From positions 749,501 to 813,500 of the forward strand of contig WPIO01000156.1 of assembly GCA_009760855.2 (NCBI GenBank): DNA of 64,000 nt, given 5' to 3'. The DNA is from Cristatella mucedo. Its lineage: Eukaryota > Bryozoa > Phylactolaemata > Cristatellidae. Positions within the stretch are counted from its first letter, which is position 1. Each line of letters begins with the position of its first letter. Under the pieces are notes generated by a model. It ran no database searches. It saw nothing but the letters and a program-made list of their open reading frames with translations, and was not told the DNA's origin. Made by a program: the position numbers and the translations under genes. Below are positions 16,818 through 26,155 of this stretch, piece by piece.

Positions 16818-17256
16818 CAAACACCTTTGTATGTGCGGATATGATTTCTGTGCCCGTGCTCATTAACGATAGCTAACAGGCTAACAACCACACATGGGGG
16901 GGGGAGCAGCCTGAAAATGGGACTTTGAGGCAGCTGCACGGGGAACCGATTCGCTGTTGACAAGCTTGCAATGAGCTTCATGCATAATCGTCTCTGAAAA
17001 GTGAGCCTCCCGGTGACTCTTGGAGCAAGACAACTCCAAGCAGGATAGAAAGCTGGAAATTCACACCCCCAAGTCAGCAGTGTTGCTACCAAATTTTCTA
17101 CCCACAGCTCTCATCTCACGTTACAAGGCATCTGTTTATACAGATCATGTCCGGTGTGCACTTTGCATTCTCAGCAAACAGCAGCTGCTGCCGCATCGGG
17201 CAGGCACTGTGACTCCCGCCACTGGTTCTAATTCTAAAAGCCGTGGCAAATCGCAC

Positions 17257-17291
<35 letters not shown>

Positions 17292-17440
17292 ATGAAAGCA
17301 AGAGACAGGGAGAGAGAGCATGAGAGACAGAGAGAGAGAGAGCAAGAGAGAGAGCATGAGAGCAAGAGAGAGAGCATGAGAGCAAGAGAGAGAGCACGAG
17401 AGCAAGAGAGAGAGCATGAGAGCAAGAGAGAGCATGGGAG

Positions 17441-17494
<54 letters not shown>

Positions 17495-17574
17495 CATGAG
17501 AGCATGAAAGCAAGAGACAGAGAGAGCAAGAGAGAGAGCATGAGAGCAAGAGAGAGAGAGAGAGAGCATGAGAG

Positions 17575-17621
<47 letters not shown>

Positions 17622-19649
17622 GAACGGCTGCCGACTTCGAATCACGGCCAACGACGAAAAAAGCCGAGCCGCTTTCGATGCTGCGCCGTGGCTGAGCAGC
17701 AGCGGAGCACCAACGGCATTGCAGGTCAGTGGCTCAAGCCGAGCAGCGCTCCTCTCTGGGCAGCCGCAGCGGCAAAACTCGGCGCGGTCTCGCTGTCGTC
17801 GCGACAGCACCCTGCTCACCACTTCTGCGCCGGTCCTGTCCAGTGCTTCCTGCAGCTCGGCCGCTGCCGGCAAGGCGGCAGCGGCCGATCCTGCTCCGGC
17901 AGCGAGAAGCTCCTTGCTGCGCTTGGGATTTCTGGCTTGCTTGGCCACGTTGCTCAGCAGCTCGTTCTCCTCCTTGAGCCGTCGGATCTCGTCGTGCAGC
18001 GCTGCCAGCTTGTCGCCGCCGCTGCCGCTCGGCTCCGATGCAATGCCCTTCTGCCCCAAGGCGGCGACGGCCAGCTCTGCAAGCACGGCGGCGGCGGCGA
18101 CGGTGGACAGAAGTTAGGCCGGCAGCAGACAGCAGGATGGGCAGAGGCTGCGGTTGCATGCGCTCCAGCTGCCATTCGCTGCCTCGATCTGACTGGCGAG
18201 TCTCGCGGCCTCGATCTGACTGACGACGATCGAGTAGGCAGCGCAGCATGCGTACACGACCCGATCACTGTCGGTGTCGAATCGGGAGCTTCAGCAGTCG
18301 GGCAGTTTACCGGTGTGCGTGGGAGCGCGAATGGATGCCTCCCGTCCGGAGTGGCGCGCCACGCCGCGGCGCTGCAAACCGACTCACTGAGGAAGCGCTG
18401 GTTCGTATGCAGAGACTTGGTGCCGTTCCAGTACTTGTCGACGAGGTCGAGCAACGCCTCGAGCGAGCTCGGCAAGGTCACAGTCGCTCCGACGCCGTCG
18501 CAGCCTGCCTTTGGGTCACCGGACCTTCGAGCCGTGCTGGTCACTGGGGGCGGTGCGTCGAGCTCTGGGTTTGGGGTGAAAACGGCCTGCCCCTGATAGG
18601 CCGTGTAGGCGTCCATCTCCTTACGGTACAGGCCGCTGCCGCCGGCACCCACCGGCTCGGCGTCTTCATTGAACGGAATGGCGCCCCTTGATAAATGGGA
18701 TCAACGAAGAGTGCCGGCGGCCATATTGCCAACCATGCACGCTAGCTCTCGAACGCTGCATCATTTGCCGTGGTCGAGTGCAGTCCTCGCGAGCCGTTGC
18801 AAAGCAAAGGCCGGCTCGAGCGCGGCTGCCCAAAGGCGAAGGGGTGGCAGAGCGAGCACTATAAGCTAACCCGTCTGGAGCGTGCCGCGGCGCCGTGTTG
18901 TCCTGGCGAAGCTGAGGGCGTCGCTGCTGTCCACTGCCTCCACCGTTGCCACCGGACGCCTTGGCGTGTCGCTGGTGCTCGTCGGACTCCATGCGACGGA
19001 CTTCTGCAAGCGAGGAACATGCGGGCGATCACCTGCGAGCACGCAGCAATGGCTACCAACACGGTGACGGAAAACGAGCGCGCGAGACACGATGTCACAG
19101 CATCACATTGCATGCAATCAAAGACACGTCTTTAACGGTACTCATGATAGATATAACGAACAGGAGAGTGCAGACGACGCGGGTTTCGGCAGGATGAAGC
19201 AAGCAAGCAAGCAAGGCGACGACGGCCTGCCAGCAGGTTACCCTCCAGGTCGTAATCCTCCGAGCTCGCAGCCTTAGCCGCAGAGGCTGGGGCGCCACCG
19301 TTGCGGTCGTTCGACTTGCTCTCCTGCCCCTTGGCGAGGAAGTCCAGCACGGCCCTGTCGTCGTCGTCCAGAGTTGACACGGCAAAGCGCGACGGCACGG
19401 CTCGGGTAGCGCTGGAGCGCGCCCTGGCAGCCGCACCGGCACCGCCAGGCGGCGCTGCTACAGCCTCCTCGTCGTCCGGCTCCTGGTCGACACCATAGTA
19501 GGAAGCAGCCGTGTCCCGCTCGCTCTGGCGCACGGCTCGGTCGTCTGTTGGGGTGGAGAGAGAGAGACAGCTCGAGCTTGCTCAAGCGTGCGGTTTCTGT
19601 GCAGCTGAACGACCAGCGCCAGGCGCCACCTAGCGGGCTGCCTGCTCAG

Positions 19650-19693
<44 letters not shown>

Positions 19694-22600
19694 TGATTGA
19701 CTAGCATGGCAGCCGCTGGCTACCGAACAGATGCACCGGCTGACAGCCAAGGGATCGGTGGCGGCAGCAGCGACAGCGGACGCACAGCTGGTGTGCGCAC
19801 GAGACAGCGAGCCAGCACTGCGCTGAGGCGGCGCGCCCGGGCTCGCTAGCGGCCCGCACCGAGCTTCTCCAGCTGCGGGAGGGCATGGATGAGGTAGAGC
19901 CGGTAGTCGGGCTCGTTTCGCGTGACCGGGTTGAGCCGAAGGTCGATGTCCTTGAGCGCACCGTTTCGGCTGAGCCGGCGCAGCTCGTCCAGAGTGGCGA
20001 CGTTGTTGTAGTACAGATTCAGAGTCTCCAGATGCTTGCAGTTCTCCAGACCCTGAGAAGAGGAGCGGCGGCCGGTGGCAGCGGCAGGCGGCATCGAGTG
20101 AGCGATAGCGGACGACAGGCAGGCGGACGGGGGCGTGACAGCACGAGCACGACGAGAGAGACAACTTTGCACCTCGAGCGACTGCAAAGCGTTTCTCGAC
20201 AGGTCGAGGTTCTTCAGCCGGGAGAACTTCTTCAGTGCAGAGCCGAGATGCGTGATTTTCTCTTGGTAGGTGCCGGGCAGAGCGAGCGATCTGACGTCCT
20301 CTGCAAAGTTTGCCGAAACGAAGCTACAGAGAGGACGCTCGTGGAATGTGCCAGCAGGCCAGCAGCTAACAACTCTGCCACTACCGATGGCGCCGCAGAT
20401 AGCCTGACCCGACTCGTGACGGTACAGGTGCTACAGGCTGCACCCGAGAGACAGCAGATATAGACAGACAGACAGACAGAAGAGAGCAAGAGAGTAGATG
20501 CCCGTGATGAGTAGACAGTGGCAGGCATGCGGAAGCAAATCGTCCCCATGCCACCATTTGCTGCGTTGGTGCAATGAATGCACGTCAACATGGAATGCCG
20601 AGAAGTGACTACCATACGGACCGTCGATCAGTACAAGGCAGGGTGAGACACCTGCGAGCATAAGTCGTGTGTTGGCGTCCGTGCATGTTGTGTATGTGTA
20701 AATCGTGTGTTTGCATCTGTGCATGTTGTGTATGTGTATGTGTGTGTGTGTGTGTGTGTCTGCGTGCAAGTGTGTGCGAGCTCGTGTATATGTGTGCGTG
20801 TGTGTGCCTGTGTGCACGCATGTGTGTGCATGTGTGCGCCCGCACGCAAGCGCATGCATCGGTGCACACATGCCTGCATGCGAGTTTGCATACCCGTACG
20901 ACCGGCCGCTGTCATCACACCATCGATAACGAAACACAAGCTCGATGCATTACGCGCTATAAGCAGAAGCACTTATGTACTCAGCTTCGAATGGAATGCT
21001 ACTTGTATCGTCTACTCTAATGTCACTCAAGCAAATAATGTGGCTGCAGCAGGAGTCAATAATGTGCTCGCAATGCATGAGGACCACTGCCCCTTACGGA
21101 AAGTGGTAGGGGGCTACCTAGTGCAGGGTGGCCGGCCTTTTATTCAACTTTTTAAAGTCTTGCTCTCAGCATACCTAGCAGACATGGCCTTGCTTACTTC
21201 CTGCTGCCTGTCGTGGTAGCAGAGGCTGCGCCCAGACTGTCCAATTTGATCCACGTTAAAATTAGCACGGTCTCCTCTCTTCAACAATCGGGCACACTAG
21301 GTAAGACGGTTGCTTTCACGACCTCAGTCCCGAGATCGTGGGTTCAATTCCTGCGGTGGGCGATCCTTTATCGTCACTGCAAGCGGCCGTAAAGGCTCTT
21401 CTGTCGCTATGCAAAAAGAGGCTGTTTAATCAGCAAGTATTTTTTATTATTTTTTCTAAGAAACTCATTCATGTACACCCTGTAAACCCCTTTCCACACA
21501 CCTGTTTCCTCTCTAGTTATAAGTTGCAACAGCCGATTGCTACAAATAAATCAATGCCTGCAGAATAGAGATAGTGTACCGCACTCCACCAGGGTGTGCG
21601 ATGGGTTTTTATTGCAAAGGACAAGTACTTCAGGAAAAGCTAATTGACATCGAGATACATCTTGTAAGCACCCAATCTGGTGCTCCTAATACATGCATGT
21701 CGGCATCATACCCTCATCCTCTTCAACTATAGCACCTCTACAGCTCCTCTCCAACAACCTAATGCCTTAACTTACATGGGTGCCGGACATGCATCTCTTT
21801 TGATACCGACATTTTGATACCGACATTTGATACCGACATTTGATACCGACATTTGATACCGACATTTGATACCGACTTTTGATACCGACTTTTGATCCCG
21901 ACATTTGATACCGACATTTGATACCGACTTTTGATACCAACTTTTGATACCAACTTTTGATACCAAATTTTTTGATACCGACATTTTGAGACCGACATTT
22001 GATACCGACATTTGATACCGACATTTGATACCGACATTTGATACCGACTTTTGATACCGACTTTTGATACCAACTTTTGATACCAAATTTTTTTATACCG
22101 ACTTTTGATACCGACATTTGATACCGACTTTTGATACCGACTTTTGATACATGCAATTGCCCACAGGCCAAACGTGTCGCCACACATGCTCGTTCAAAAA
22201 TGAACACGCAGCTCACCGAACCTTCTCAAACAGTACAACTTCATTCGAAAACCGATACTACAGTTCAGTGAAGTCTTCGCACGATGATATAAATCAAGCG
22301 TACCTTAACTAGTCCGATACTGTTGCAAACACGCCGTGTAAAAAACCGTTACTTCTCCGATGCACCATCCGATAAAACGTAAAAATAAAATAAAATGTAA
22401 TTCATTTGTATAGCGCCCCAAGAGAACTCAATCTCTATTCAGGCGCTTCACATATGCCTCGGGGCTCGAGCCCACGACCCCAGTCAGACCGTGGTCGGAG
22501 CGAGCTCAAGCGCATGGCGAGGGTGCGAGCAAAACGGCAATCGCTTCGACGGCACGCTCCGCTCTGCCAGCTGCAGCAACGCTGCGTCCTCAAAATGTGA

Positions 22601-23587
22601 GCGGCGATCTCGCGCGAGAAGCAGCCGAACTCCACGACGTCGCGGCACAGGTGCAGATAAGTCAGCCGCGCTCGCTGGGCCGAGCGACTGCAGCAGCCGG
22701 CGCTCCGAACGCCGGCTGCTGCAGTCGAGCAGAAGCGACGGAGGCGACGAACGAGGCGTCGCCGCCGCCGCCGATGCGCGAACGCGGCGGCACCGGCGCT
22801 TCTCGCGGAAGCCGAGCCGTAGCGACCGCGACGCTAAAGCGACGCCCGCGCACGGCAAGCGCTGCTAGCGAGAGGGTCGCCGCACGCGATGCGAGCGGCC
22901 GGCGGGCGCTCCGGCAGCGTCGGCGCGGCGCGCCGACGCATTCTTCGCGGTCCGTCCGAGAAGCTCTAGCCGCCGGCGCCTTGCGTCAGCGGCCGGCCGT
23001 CGCGCGGCGCCGCGAGAGAGAAGCCCTGACGCGGACCCGCCGTGACCTCTCTCTCTCTCTCTCTCTTTTCGGCCCAGTCCTCTAGCGACTGGGCAGCCCG
23101 CCGACGCTGCACTATTCCAAGGCGTTCGCCTATTCCAGCGTCGCGTCGCGCCTAGGACGCCGCGACGAGCTTACGCGGCCGGCCGACAGCGCGCGCTTTG
23201 GAGAATTGTGCAGGTACAGTCCCGAGATAGGCTAAGAGCGATCGCAGCGGTGCCGCAGAGGCATAACTGAGGCATAACATATGCTAACTGCGCAGCCGCA
23301 GACGCACTCGCACTCGACACTGGCGGCGGCGGCGGCCGCCGCCGCCGCATTCGATCGCGCTCGGCGATCGCTCGCAGCGGCGGCCGCGGCTCGGGACGGC
23401 CGCGAGCGAGCGAAAAGCGCGCAGGCTGACGAGGCGGCTTCGGCGCCGCAAGTCCGAACTGCTACGACACGCAATTGTCGCGTAAGCGTTGCGCCGCGCT
23501 GCTCTCGTTACCGAGCTTTTCGTGCTGTATGTCAGCCTTTTCGCGAACCCACTCCTCGGAAATCGCGAGAGGCACCGCCGCCGCCAT
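10821..23587 (-). CDS. CEP72: Centrosomal protein of 72 kDa (LRR and coiled coil), complete
   Basis: Nine coding exons on the minus strand (23587-23512, 20300-20173, 20052-19860, 19544-19242, 18663-18388, 18076-17820, 15400-15232, 14779-14662, 10956-10821) total 1656 bases, 551 residues; human CEP72 is about 647. CEP72 sits at centrosomes and centriolar satellites and helps recruit gamma-tubulin ring complexes. Residues 1-30 hold the LSEEAVR-like start (ISEEWVREK). Residues 30-132 are leucine-rich repeats with the family signature LPGTYQEKITHLG, then LNLYYNN and DIDLRLNPVTRNEPDYRLY. An LRR cap follows (LDDRAVRQSER). Residues 135-290 are low-complexity, with a conserved DDRAVLDFLA block. LEALLDLVDKYWNG...SLHTN is near 300-322, and coiled coil runs to the C-terminus (HESLEENRRL, MQELATMLQESHKSLVHTN). 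Every junction keeps phase. LRRC36 is the related alternative, but the C-terminal coiled-coil motifs favour CEP72. The exon 4/5 junction is the least certain. Confidence 0.93.
11210..12050 (+). mobile_element. LINE-A fragment, degenerate
   Basis: Plus orientation, in CEP72 intron 8. Begins at the '[15 protein letters not shown]' region of RT, passes 'SRLDFYNSLLAGL' and '[11 protein letters not shown]' with frameshifts and a deleted segment, and ends in the 'catgctaccactaacca' tail near 12050. Confidence 0.88.
12121..12390. repeat. (TATC)n followed by AT-rich TAAATA repeats
   Basis: About 15 TATC units to 12183, then about 200 bases of TAAATA/ATATA variants. It probably grew from the A/T-rich tail of the adjacent SINE-A. 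Confidence 0.95.
12390..12474 (-). mobile_element. SINE-A (tRNA-derived)
   Basis: Reverse-oriented head of SINE-A. The B-box-like 'ggctcgagcccacgacctc' and A-box-like 'ccttaaccactgtaccaaacc' are clear. The LINE-like 3' end is replaced by microsatellite. Confidence 0.85.
12580..13550. other. CEP72 intron 8, nothing recognised
   Basis: Frames of 70-155 codons overlap here on both strands, but none has a recognisable domain or splice context fitting CEP72. The preceding CEP72 exon joins the last exon directly in phase, so no coding exon is needed here. Confidence 0.5.
13556..13588. repeat. (AT)n microsatellite
   Basis: About 16 AT units adjoining the 3' end of a reverse SINE-A. Confidence 0.97.
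13596..13736 (-). mobile_element. SINE-A (tRNA-derived), near full length
   Basis: Reading the minus strand: 'gccgagctggtttggtccag' head with the A box, B box 'ggctcgagcc', then the LINE-A-like 3' stem 'gcgcccgaatagagattaag...ttgggatgctatac'. Length about 140. Confidence 0.9.
14098..14180. repeat. AT-rich repeat (ATATATTTC)n-like
   Basis: TATATA/TTCATATA variants next to the tail of a SINE-A. Confidence 0.85.
14183..14315 (-). mobile_element. SINE-A (tRNA-derived)
   Basis: Reverse orientation and somewhat diverged. 3' stem 'gcgcctgaacaaagattaatttccctttgggcgcta' on the minus strand, then B box and A box. Confidence 0.85.
14662..14779 (-). CDS. CEP72: CEP72 coding exon 8
   Basis: Acceptor TCTACTCAG|AG, donor CACAA|GTGAGC. 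Encodes coiled coil SGLRREVEELRRENHH ... MQELATMLQESH, closely matching the CEP72 C-terminal coil. Confidence 0.93.
15232..15400 (-). CDS. CEP72: CEP72 coding exon 7
   Basis: Acceptor GTCTAG|GAA, donor GAGCTG|GTAAGC. Encodes ETLKKKLHESLEENRRLREH, then a 13-alanine run made by twelve GCT and one GCA codon, then a Ser/Ala-rich stretch. The alanine run interrupts the coiled coil and is absent in human CEP72. Confidence 0.88.
15294..15331. repeat. (GCA)12 coding triplet repeat
   Basis: Twelve perfect GCA units on the plus strand, read as GCT alanine codons on the CEP72 strand. Confidence 0.97.
15534..15556. repeat. (GAAC)n microsatellite
   Basis: About five to six GAAC units in CEP72 intron 6. 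Confidence 0.9.
16308..16450 (-). mobile_element. Degenerate LINE/SINE 3' end
   Basis: AAT repeat tail followed by 'tcatttgaatagcaccctaagaaagcctaatatctaaagaacgtgttac', a worn version of the shared LINE-A/SINE-A terminal stem in reverse orientation. Confidence 0.5.
16750..16820. repeat. (CA)n microsatellite
   Basis: CACG then CA repeats in CEP72 intron 6. Confidence 0.97.
17258..17614. repeat. (GA)n with interspersed GAGAGCATGAGAGCAA units
   Basis: About 350 bases of purine-rich repeat. Pure GA runs flank higher-order units of roughly 18-20 bases built on 'gagagcatgagagcaa'. It lies in CEP72 intron 6. The long frames here are repeat artefacts. Confidence 0.97.
17820..18076 (-). CDS. CEP72: CEP72 coding exon 6
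   Basis: Acceptor CTTGCAG|AG, donor GAAGTG|GTGAGC. Encodes LAVAALGQKG ... LHDEIRRLKEENELLSNVAK ... LQEALDRTGAEV, coiled coil followed by an alanine-rich patch. Confidence 0.88.
18388..18663 (-). CDS. CEP72: CEP72 coding exon 5
   Basis: Carries LEALLDLVDKYWNG and SLHTNQRFL, a strong match to the CEP72 'LLETLLDLVDRSWGG ... SLHSNEAFL' block. Donor CTCA|GTGAGT is clear. The acceptor TGAAG|AC at 18664-18665 was chosen because it alone keeps phase with exon 4. The nearby ATCAAG|GG at about 18679 is an alternative that would break the frame. Confidence 0.82.
19242..19544 (-). CDS. CEP72: CEP72 coding exon 4
   Basis: Acceptor CCCCAACAG|AC completes LDDRAVRQSER, the post-LRR cap. Residues continue through an acidic/alanine-rich linker to DDRAVLDFLAKGQ. 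Donor GGAGG|GTAACC is inferred from phase. Confidence 0.85.
19653..19691. repeat. (GA)n microsatellite
   Basis: About 19 GA units in CEP72 intron 3. Confidence 0.97.
19860..20052 (-). CDS. CEP72: CEP72 coding exon 3 (LRR)
   Basis: Encodes GLENCKHLETLNLYYNN ... LKDIDLRLNPVTRNEPDYRL ... LPQLEKL. Acceptor CTTCTCAG|G. Donor CTCG|GTGCGG is weak but required by the in-frame LDDRAVR junction. Confidence 0.94.
20173..20300 (-). CDS. CEP72: CEP72 coding exon 2 (LRR)
   Basis: Acceptor TTTGCAG|AG, donor CTCGAG|GTGCAA. Encodes DVRSLALPGTYQEKITHLG followed by LKNLDLSRNALQSLE, nearly colinear with human CEP72. Confidence 0.95.
20464..20484. repeat. (GACA)n microsatellite
   Basis: Five GACA units in CEP72 intron 1. 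Confidence 0.9.
20680..20850. repeat. (TG)n-rich microsatellite
   Basis: Alternating TG/TA/CG purine-pyrimidine sequence, including a duplicated 'catgttgtgtatgtgta' segment. Confidence 0.93.
21288..21450 (+). mobile_element. SINE-B (tRNA-derived)
   Basis: A second SINE family. Head 'actaggtaagacggttgctttcacgac' (A-box-like), then 'gatcgtgggttcaattcctgcggtgggcgatc' (B box GGTTCAATTCC), then a shared body 'ctgcaagcgg...cttctgtcgctatgcaaaaagaggctgtttaatcagcaa'. Matching copies lie at 31683 and 35125. Confidence 0.85.
21799..22150. repeat. 13-bp minisatellite, GATACCGACATTT
   Basis: About 27 tandem copies of a 13-base unit, GATACCGACATTT alternating with GATACCGACTTTT and GATACCAACTTTT, in CEP72 intron 1. 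Higher-order blocks repeat, each ending in 'gataccaaatttttt'. Because 13 is not a multiple of three, all three minus frames read through as similar KVGIKSRYQ-type peptides, which are artefacts. Confidence 0.97.
22393..22505 (-). mobile_element. SINE-A, 5' truncated
   Basis: Reverse orientation. Tail 'ttcatttgtatagcgccccaagag', the shared stem, then B box 'ggctcgagcccacgacc'. The A-box end is cut off at about 22505. Confidence 0.88.
22685..22727. repeat. Perfect 18-bp inverted repeat (hairpin)
   Basis: Arms CGACTGCAGCAGCCGGCG (22685-22702) and CGCCGGCTGCTGCAGTCG (22710-22727) with a 7-base loop, in CEP72 intron 1 close to the promoter. Confidence 0.95.
23512..23587 (-). CDS. CEP72: CEP72 coding exon 1
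   Basis: Begins MAAAVPLAISEEWVREKADI. ISEEWVR matches the CEP72/LRRC36 'LSEEAVR' start. Donor CTCG|GTAACG leaves one base that joins exon 2 as GAG. The ATG was chosen as the first in frame before that block. Confidence 0.85.
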
Positions 23588-24236
23588 TTTTTCAAACGCC
23601 TCAACACACGCCAGCGCATGCGCGCGGCGGCTAGCAACGCGTGCGGTAACCGCGAGCGGCTGCCTCCGGTCCCCAGAGTCTTTCCAATTGGTCATTGTTA
23701 CGTCGCGGCTTTCTAGGGGAAAGCTCCGCCCCCCTCCCACCACCCCCCCCCCCGCTGCTTCCGAGCTCTCGCTACTGCTAGCAGCCCAGCTGGCGCAGAA
23801 GCGTTCGGTCAGTCAGCTTCCTTTCCGATGACGCGAGGGGCGGTGCGTACTAGTGAGGAGCGAAAAGGCGTACAGGCGTGCCGAAGGACTGTCTATCGCG
23901 TGCGCAAATCGTCGAATTGCCGCGCTGGGGTCAGCTTATCAGCGGCGGGATAGGGATTGCGAGCTCAGAATACATTCTTGCACGAATGAATATATGGCCG
24001 CACCTCTGCGCACTCTTACTTTGCTCATAAAGCAAGCTAGGTGCCAAGTGAATAATGCGCGATAGCCATTGCTATTGTCCGTAAGCTGACGACCCAACGT
24101 CGTCGAACCGGTCGCGAGACCGGACGCATAAGTGGACCGGCTGCGTCGCACACGCCGCCGCGCCCGCTGCGATTTCTTGACCTCAGTGACCCGGCGCGAA
24201 AAATACCCCCGAAACCCTGAGCCGCCTCGGAGTCGC

Positions 24237-24346
24237 TGCCAGCGGGCTGGCCGAGGTCGTGGGCTCGAGTCCAGTGGCATATGTGAAGCGCCCGAATAGG
24301 GATTAAGTTCTCTTAGGGCGCTATACAAATGAATTATATTTAGTAT
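24237..24346 (+). mobile_element. SINE-A, 5' truncated
   Basis: From 'ctggccgaggtcgtgggctcgagtcc' (B box) through 'gaagcgcccgaatagggattaagttctcttagggcgctatacaaatgaatt'. Plus orientation. Confidence 0.85.
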
Positions 24347-26019
24347 TTCGTGCACTCGGGTGTGTCGACAGCAGCTGAACGCGGCAGCAAAAGTGCGCCC
24401 GTACCTGAAGATAAAAAGTCTTTATCTGTAGCGCGGAGAAGCCTGTGCAACCGCAGCGCAGGTTTACAGGCGCAGCATCTTGACGTCACAGGTGTCCGAC
24501 ACGAGCTACGACGAACAAAAACTCTCGTCGGGCCCATTCCCTAGAGTGCTACTCAGCTCAAATTATAAGGCACAACTGACTACCTATTACTTGGCTTTGC
24601 GTTTTAGGCTGCCTAGCCATGAACTACTGCACAACCCTCTCCAAGCCATTGTAATTCAGAAACGGCTATTAATAAATATCTCGGTAGTCATAATATGGCT
24701 GACGTAGCACGCAGCCACTTCGCTAGCGCCTTTGCAGGTTATTGTGGCAGAGGACTCGAGGATTGTGCGAGCGGCTACAATGCGTACGTTATATTTGATG
24801 TCCAAAGAATTGGAAAAGTAAAGACAGGTCTTAACATGCATCTTGTACTAATCTCACTGCTTATGACAATATGGGTGAGCATTATAGTCGAAGTATACTT
24901 TGAATTTGAACAGTAATTAAGCATGGAACTTTTGAAGAATGCAATGCCCGAGACTAAATTGGCTGATTTGTCGGCCGATCGGACATTAAAAGAAAATCCC
25001 CTCGCAAACCTTCCAAAAATTAAGGAGCACTGCCTCATCAAACTTGACCGAATTTTTGGATAATGGCTGTGCTAAACTTAATCCCATTGTGAGAAATTAC
25101 TTACTTATAATTGCTACAAAGATAAACTTACTCGCGAGCATCTGATTACTTGTCTTCTATGCTCTTTTATTTGGAACGTCGTCGCTCTTGTTACAGATAC
25201 CGGATATTTTAAGCAATGGTTAGCAGCAGTTATATCGTAGCTAAAATCCGTTGATCCTGCTGTATAGTTTGAGTAATGCTGAGACTTCTAAGAAACAGGG
25301 CCTAAAGTATGCAAATGATGGCAGCTTGAATGGACCTAACACTTTACGACTAATCTAGAAGATATTTGCGGCGATCAGGTGACCGCTGCTAGCATCTTCG
25401 TAGGCCACGGTTGAAGGTTAATATATAGCGTAATGTGTTGAAGTTGGGCAACCGATAGTGATTGCCGAGAGAAGCCAGAGTTTATGACTTTGCAAGAGAC
25501 CATGGAAATGGCTGCTGGTGAGGCGCAGGTTTCCGGCACTTTGGCCTTGATAGAAGATGCAATGAAATAAACGGTCGCTGTCTTCCGGTGCTGTTTACAG
25601 CCCTTGCGGAGCGGAGTAGAGTCTATGACGCGATCTATTTCGTGACTGCTACCGAACTGGCTGTTGAGGAGACGAAGTGCTGCTGCCGTGATACGGGACG
25701 ACGAGCTGCTTTTTTACGCCGCGATCTTTCCTGCCACGTGATTAGTATCTGCTGCTCCACGAGTCATGCGATATGTTGACAGTCCTCTGCCGATTGACAA
25801 CCTTTGAGCAGGGGCAGTTGAATTTAAAAGCGAGACCGCTTATGAAGCTATGGACGCGGACTGGTAATTTACACGTATGGGCGCCGCTCTCTCGTTGCTA
25901 CCCGCTCTGTCGGCCTTGAAATAAATAAATAATAAAGGTCAGACAAACCAACAGCCTCATTTATAAAGCGGCATAAGAGCCTCGGCTGCAGTTTCGGTGC
26001 TGTGGGATTGTCTGCCGTT

Positions 26020-26044
26020 GTGCTTGAACCCACGATCTGGCTCG

Positions 26045-26128
<84 letters not shown>

Positions 26129-26155
26129 ACCTTAACCCTGGGCTGAGACCCAGGG
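26020..26155 (-). mobile_element. Probable SINE-A split by a (GA)n run
   Basis: 'cttgaacccacgatctggct' resembles the reverse SINE-A B-box region, and 'gcaccttaaccctgggctgagac' resembles the A-box region. The normal 25-base middle is replaced by about 80 bases of GA repeat at 26047-26127. Confidence 0.5.
26047..26127. repeat. (GA)n microsatellite
   Basis: About 40 uninterrupted GA units. Confidence 0.98.

Larger units (their letters stand above)
22506..23800 (-). promoter_or_regulatory. CEP72: CpG-rich region around the CEP72 start
   Basis: Strongly GC/CpG-rich, enclosing CEP72 exon 1. A CCAATTGG motif at 23684-23691 lies about 100 bases upstream of the CEP72 ATG on its own strand. Promoter role inferred. 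Many frames on both strands are compositional shadows. Confidence 0.55.

Noticed and set aside
17568-18596. 342-codon plus frame
   Set aside because: It is the antisense shadow of CEP72 exons 5 and 6 extended by a GA repeat. The minus strand has clear CEP72 motifs.
21799-22150. CRISPR-like array
   Set aside because: Units are directly abutting 13-mers with no spacers, in a eukaryotic intron.
21767-22216. Three overlapping minus-strand frames with repeating KVGIKSRYQ-type peptides
   Set aside because: They are translations of the 13-base minisatellite. A 13-base unit leaves all three frames open with the same rotated peptide, so there is no protein evidence.
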